DNA of 6,520 nt. Origin: Flavobacteriales bacterium UBA5871 (GTDB lineage: Bacteria; Bacteroidota; Bacteroidia; Flavobacteriales_D; Crocinitomicaceae). The position numbers and the translations under genes were made by a program. Location: NCBI GenBank assembly GCA_002432085.1, contig DJFN01000033.1:8896-15415 (forward strand), read 5' to 3'. This document shows, piece by piece, positions 5,270 through 6,520 of this stretch. Each line of letters starts with the position of its first letter. Within the stretch, counting starts at the first letter, position 1. The notes below the pieces were generated by a model, which searched no databases, had not been told where the DNA came from, and saw only the letters and a program-made list of their open reading frames with translations.

Positions 5270-5968
5270 ATGAAACAACTGTTAATCCTGCTTTTCCTTT
5301 GTTCTGCTTCCGCTTTCGGACAGCAATGTTCCAGCGTATGGGTGAAAGGGACGGTGGTCGACACGAATCGCTACCAGACGTTTTACAACCTGATGGTGAT
5401 CAACCGTACGACCGGAAAAGGCGTGTTCGGGCAGCCGGACGGTTCGTTTGCAGTCTACGTCAACCCGAACGATTCCATTGTCCTTTCCGTGAAAGGCTAT
5501 CATCCGGTTGGTTTTCGTGCAGTGCCGGATTCCAATTGTCAGTTCATTTGCGAATATGCAATCATGATCAAAGCAACCGAGCTGGATGAATTCGTTGTAA
5601 AACCGCTGAAAACCTTGCAACAGATCAAGGAAGAGCGCGCTACGCTGGCCATGCGGGAAACGCGTACCATTACAGGACTGGAAGCTTTCCAGAGTCCGAT
5701 CACGGCTTTGTATGAGCGTTTCTCCAAAAAAGAGCGTCAGGAGCGGGAGATCGCACGGATGGAGCACGAAGACGAACAAAAACAAGTCTTGCAGGAATTA
5801 CTGCAGCTCTATGTGTCTTACGACGTCATTAATCTTTCAGACGAAGAATTTTCTAATTTCATCGACTTCCTGGCGATCGACGAGAACTTCCTGAAAACCG
5901 CGACGGATATGGAGCTCATCACTTTTATCAAAGATAAATTCGAGCATTACAAGAGAATTAGCAATTAG
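5270..5968 (+). CDS. Exported protein with carboxypeptidase-like regulatory domain
   Basis: The 232-residue product has a Sec signal, MKQLLILLFLCSASAFG, with cleavage probably before Gln18 or Gln19. Residues about 24-110 form a carboxypeptidase-regulatory-like beta sandwich of the kind seen at the front of Bacteroidota outer-membrane proteins: VKGTVVDTNRYQTFYNLMVI, TTGKGVFGQPDGSFAVYV, NDSIVLSVKGYHPVGF and ATELDEFVVKPLK. The C-terminal half (about 116-230) is charged and helical, including SPITALYERFSKKERQEREI and LSDEEFSNFIDFLAIDENFL. I recall this tail from similar small periplasmic or cell-surface proteins in the phylum, whose function is unknown. There is no plug, barrel or T9SS sorting tail. 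The frame is also open from TTG 5267, but ATG 5270 gives the normal signal peptide and is preferred. The gene is divergent from mnmA. Its last three codons lie in a heptamer repeat. Confidence 0.85.
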   Translation: MKQLLILLFLCSASAFGQQCSSVWVKGTVVDTNRYQTFYNLMVINRTTGKGVFGQPDGSFAVYVNPNDSIVLSVKGYHPVGFRAVPDSNCQFICEYAIMIKATELDEFVVKPLKTLQQIKEERATLAMRETRTITGLEAFQSPITALYERFSKKERQEREIARMEHEDEQKQVLQELLQLYVSYDVINLSDEEFSNFIDFLAIDENFLKTATDMELITFIKDKFEHYKRISN

Positions 5969-5984
5969 CAATTATGAATTATCA
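5957..5984 (+). repeat. Heptamer tandem repeat, four units, spanning a stop codon
   Basis: The units are ATTAGCA, ATTAGCA, ATTATGA and ATTATCA, an exact pair followed by two units differing at two positions or one. The repeat supplies the last codons (Ile-Ser-Asn) and the TAG stop (5966-5968) of the exported protein, then continues into the gap. AT-rich heptamer tandem repeats of this general type are known from several bacterial genomes, for example the STRR repeats of filamentous cyanobacteria. Confidence 0.75.
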
Positions 5985-6034
5985 AGGGCTGCGATTTTAA
6001 GGCGTTTTGATGGTTGCCAATAGCTTTTTCTTTC

Positions 6035-6063
6035 AAAAAACTTGATATCCGCCCAAGGCGGAT
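6035..6063 (-). terminator. Probable terminator of the ABC transporter gene
   Basis: A 7-bp GC-rich stem, ATCCGCC with GGCGGAT (arms 6047-6053 and 6057-6063, loop of three), stands 5 bases after the TAA stop at 6071-6069. On the minus strand six T follow at 6040-6035, but six bases separate them from the stem, so it is not ideal. On the plus strand there is no T-run. Confidence 0.6.
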
Positions 6064-6068
6064 GATAA

Positions 6069-6520
6069 TTATTCAAGATCGTCTTCCGCCAGCTGCTTCT
6101 CATACATCTCCGCATACAATCCTTCCTGTGCCAGCAATTCCTGGTGACTTCCCGATTGAACGATGGTCCCGTTGTCGATAACGAGGATTTTTCCGGCGTT
6201 TCGGAGCGATGAAATACGGTGACTCACGATCAATGTCGTGGTTTCGTATTCTTTGCTGTAACGCTGTAGGTTACTTAGGATAACTTCTTCTGTTTCTGTA
6301 TCTACCGCTGAAAGACAATCATCGAGAACGAGCAGGTCCGGTTTACGGATCAGCGCTCTGGCGATACTCACGCGTTGTTTCTGTCCGCCGCTCAGGTTGA
6401 CCCCTCGTTCGCCGAGTAACGTATCGAAACCGTTTTCAAACGCTTCGATGTTGTGCAAAACGTGCGCGTCTTTCGCAGCCTGTTCGATGGCCGCCTGATC
6501 TTTCATTTCCCGGTTTATTC
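6069..6520 (-). CDS. ABC exporter half-transporter, ATPase C-terminal part (MdlA/YheI-like), 5' end outside window
   Basis: This is the last 150 codons of a minus-strand gene; the frame is open at base 6520, where INRE precedes the first internal Met (6506). Counting from that Met, it contains the signature LSGGQKQR (38-45), Walker B LLVLDD (58-63), D-loop SAVDTETE (66-73) and the H-loop His96 in LIVSHR. Walker A, the Q-loop and the membrane domain lie outside the window. The residue after the Walker B Asp is Asp63 (codon 6320-6318), not the catalytic Glu. DDxLSAVD is characteristic of the degenerate-site member of heterodimeric exporters such as E. coli MdlA and B. subtilis YheI. The tail GLYAEMYEKQLAEDDLE resembles MdlA's ending. 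Substrate is unknown; export of lipids or drugs across the inner membrane is the family role. A partner gene would be expected upstream or elsewhere. It is convergent with the exported-protein gene. Confidence 0.92.
   Translation of the reverse strand, partial: INREMKDQAAIEQAAKDAHVLHNIEAFENGFDTLLGERGVNLSGGQKQRVSIARALIRKPDLLVLDDCLSAVDTETEEVILSNLQRYSKEYETTTLIVSHRISSLRNAGKILVIDNGTIVQSGSHQELLAQEGLYAEMYEKQLAEDDLE

Noticed and set aside
5282..5785. Open frame of 167 codons on the minus strand opposite the exported-protein gene
   Set aside because: The plus-strand frame has a signal peptide and a recognisable domain; the antisense product looks like a shadow of its codon bias.

Overview
The window looks like a stretch of ordinary chromosome from a member of the Bacteroidota, probably Flavobacteriales and possibly Fluviicola-like; the genus is only a guess. 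The grounds are the gene families (a DUF5777 barrel protein beside a CxxxxCH lipoprotein, a carboxypeptidase-regulatory-like exported protein, an MnmA with an enlarged central segment), the absence of Shine-Dalgarno sequences, and several matches to the Bacteroidota -7 promoter box TAnnTTTG. I see no phage, CRISPR, transposase, tRNA or rRNA, and no stretch over about 300 bases lacks a gene.

Layout. On the minus strand at the left edge, a DUF5777 outer-membrane protein (242-1168) is followed 2 bp later by a lipoprotein with a c-type haem-like motif that runs off the window (1-239). A divergent 215-bp gap leads to a plus-strand operon of three cytoplasmic or membrane housekeeping-type genes: a YbjQ-family protein (1384-1713), a DUF3820 protein (1739-1960) and a membrane-anchored TerB-like plus J-domain co-chaperone resembling DjlA in domain order (1970-2791). 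An AT-rich 190-bp leader then precedes a 62-codon gene of unknown function (2982-3170), which ends in a strong intrinsic terminator.

Directly behind that terminator is the best regulatory region of the window. Two copies of a TTTC-N20-TACATTTG promoter lie 46 bp apart, and a 22-bp palindrome fills the spacer of the second. They drive an XRE/cI-like regulator (3289-3684) from an apparently leaderless start, which suggests autorepression. A near-bidirectional terminator separates it from mnmA, the tRNA 2-thiouridylase gene, on the minus strand. The mnmA start should be 5029, because a perfect -7 box sits inside the longer reading frame that begins at 5047.

The mnmA upstream region (5030-5269) is shared with a divergent exported protein (5270-5968) and holds a 10-bp inverted repeat. 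The exported gene ends inside a four-unit heptamer repeat. The right edge carries the C-terminal part of an ABC exporter (6069 to beyond the window) whose Walker B is followed by Asp instead of the catalytic Glu, as in the degenerate-site half of heterodimeric exporters such as MdlA/YheI.

I did not find a clear undescribed multi-gene system. The strongest items for follow-up are the regulator's operator/promoter array, the 62-codon gene with its terminator, and the recurring leaderless promoter layout.
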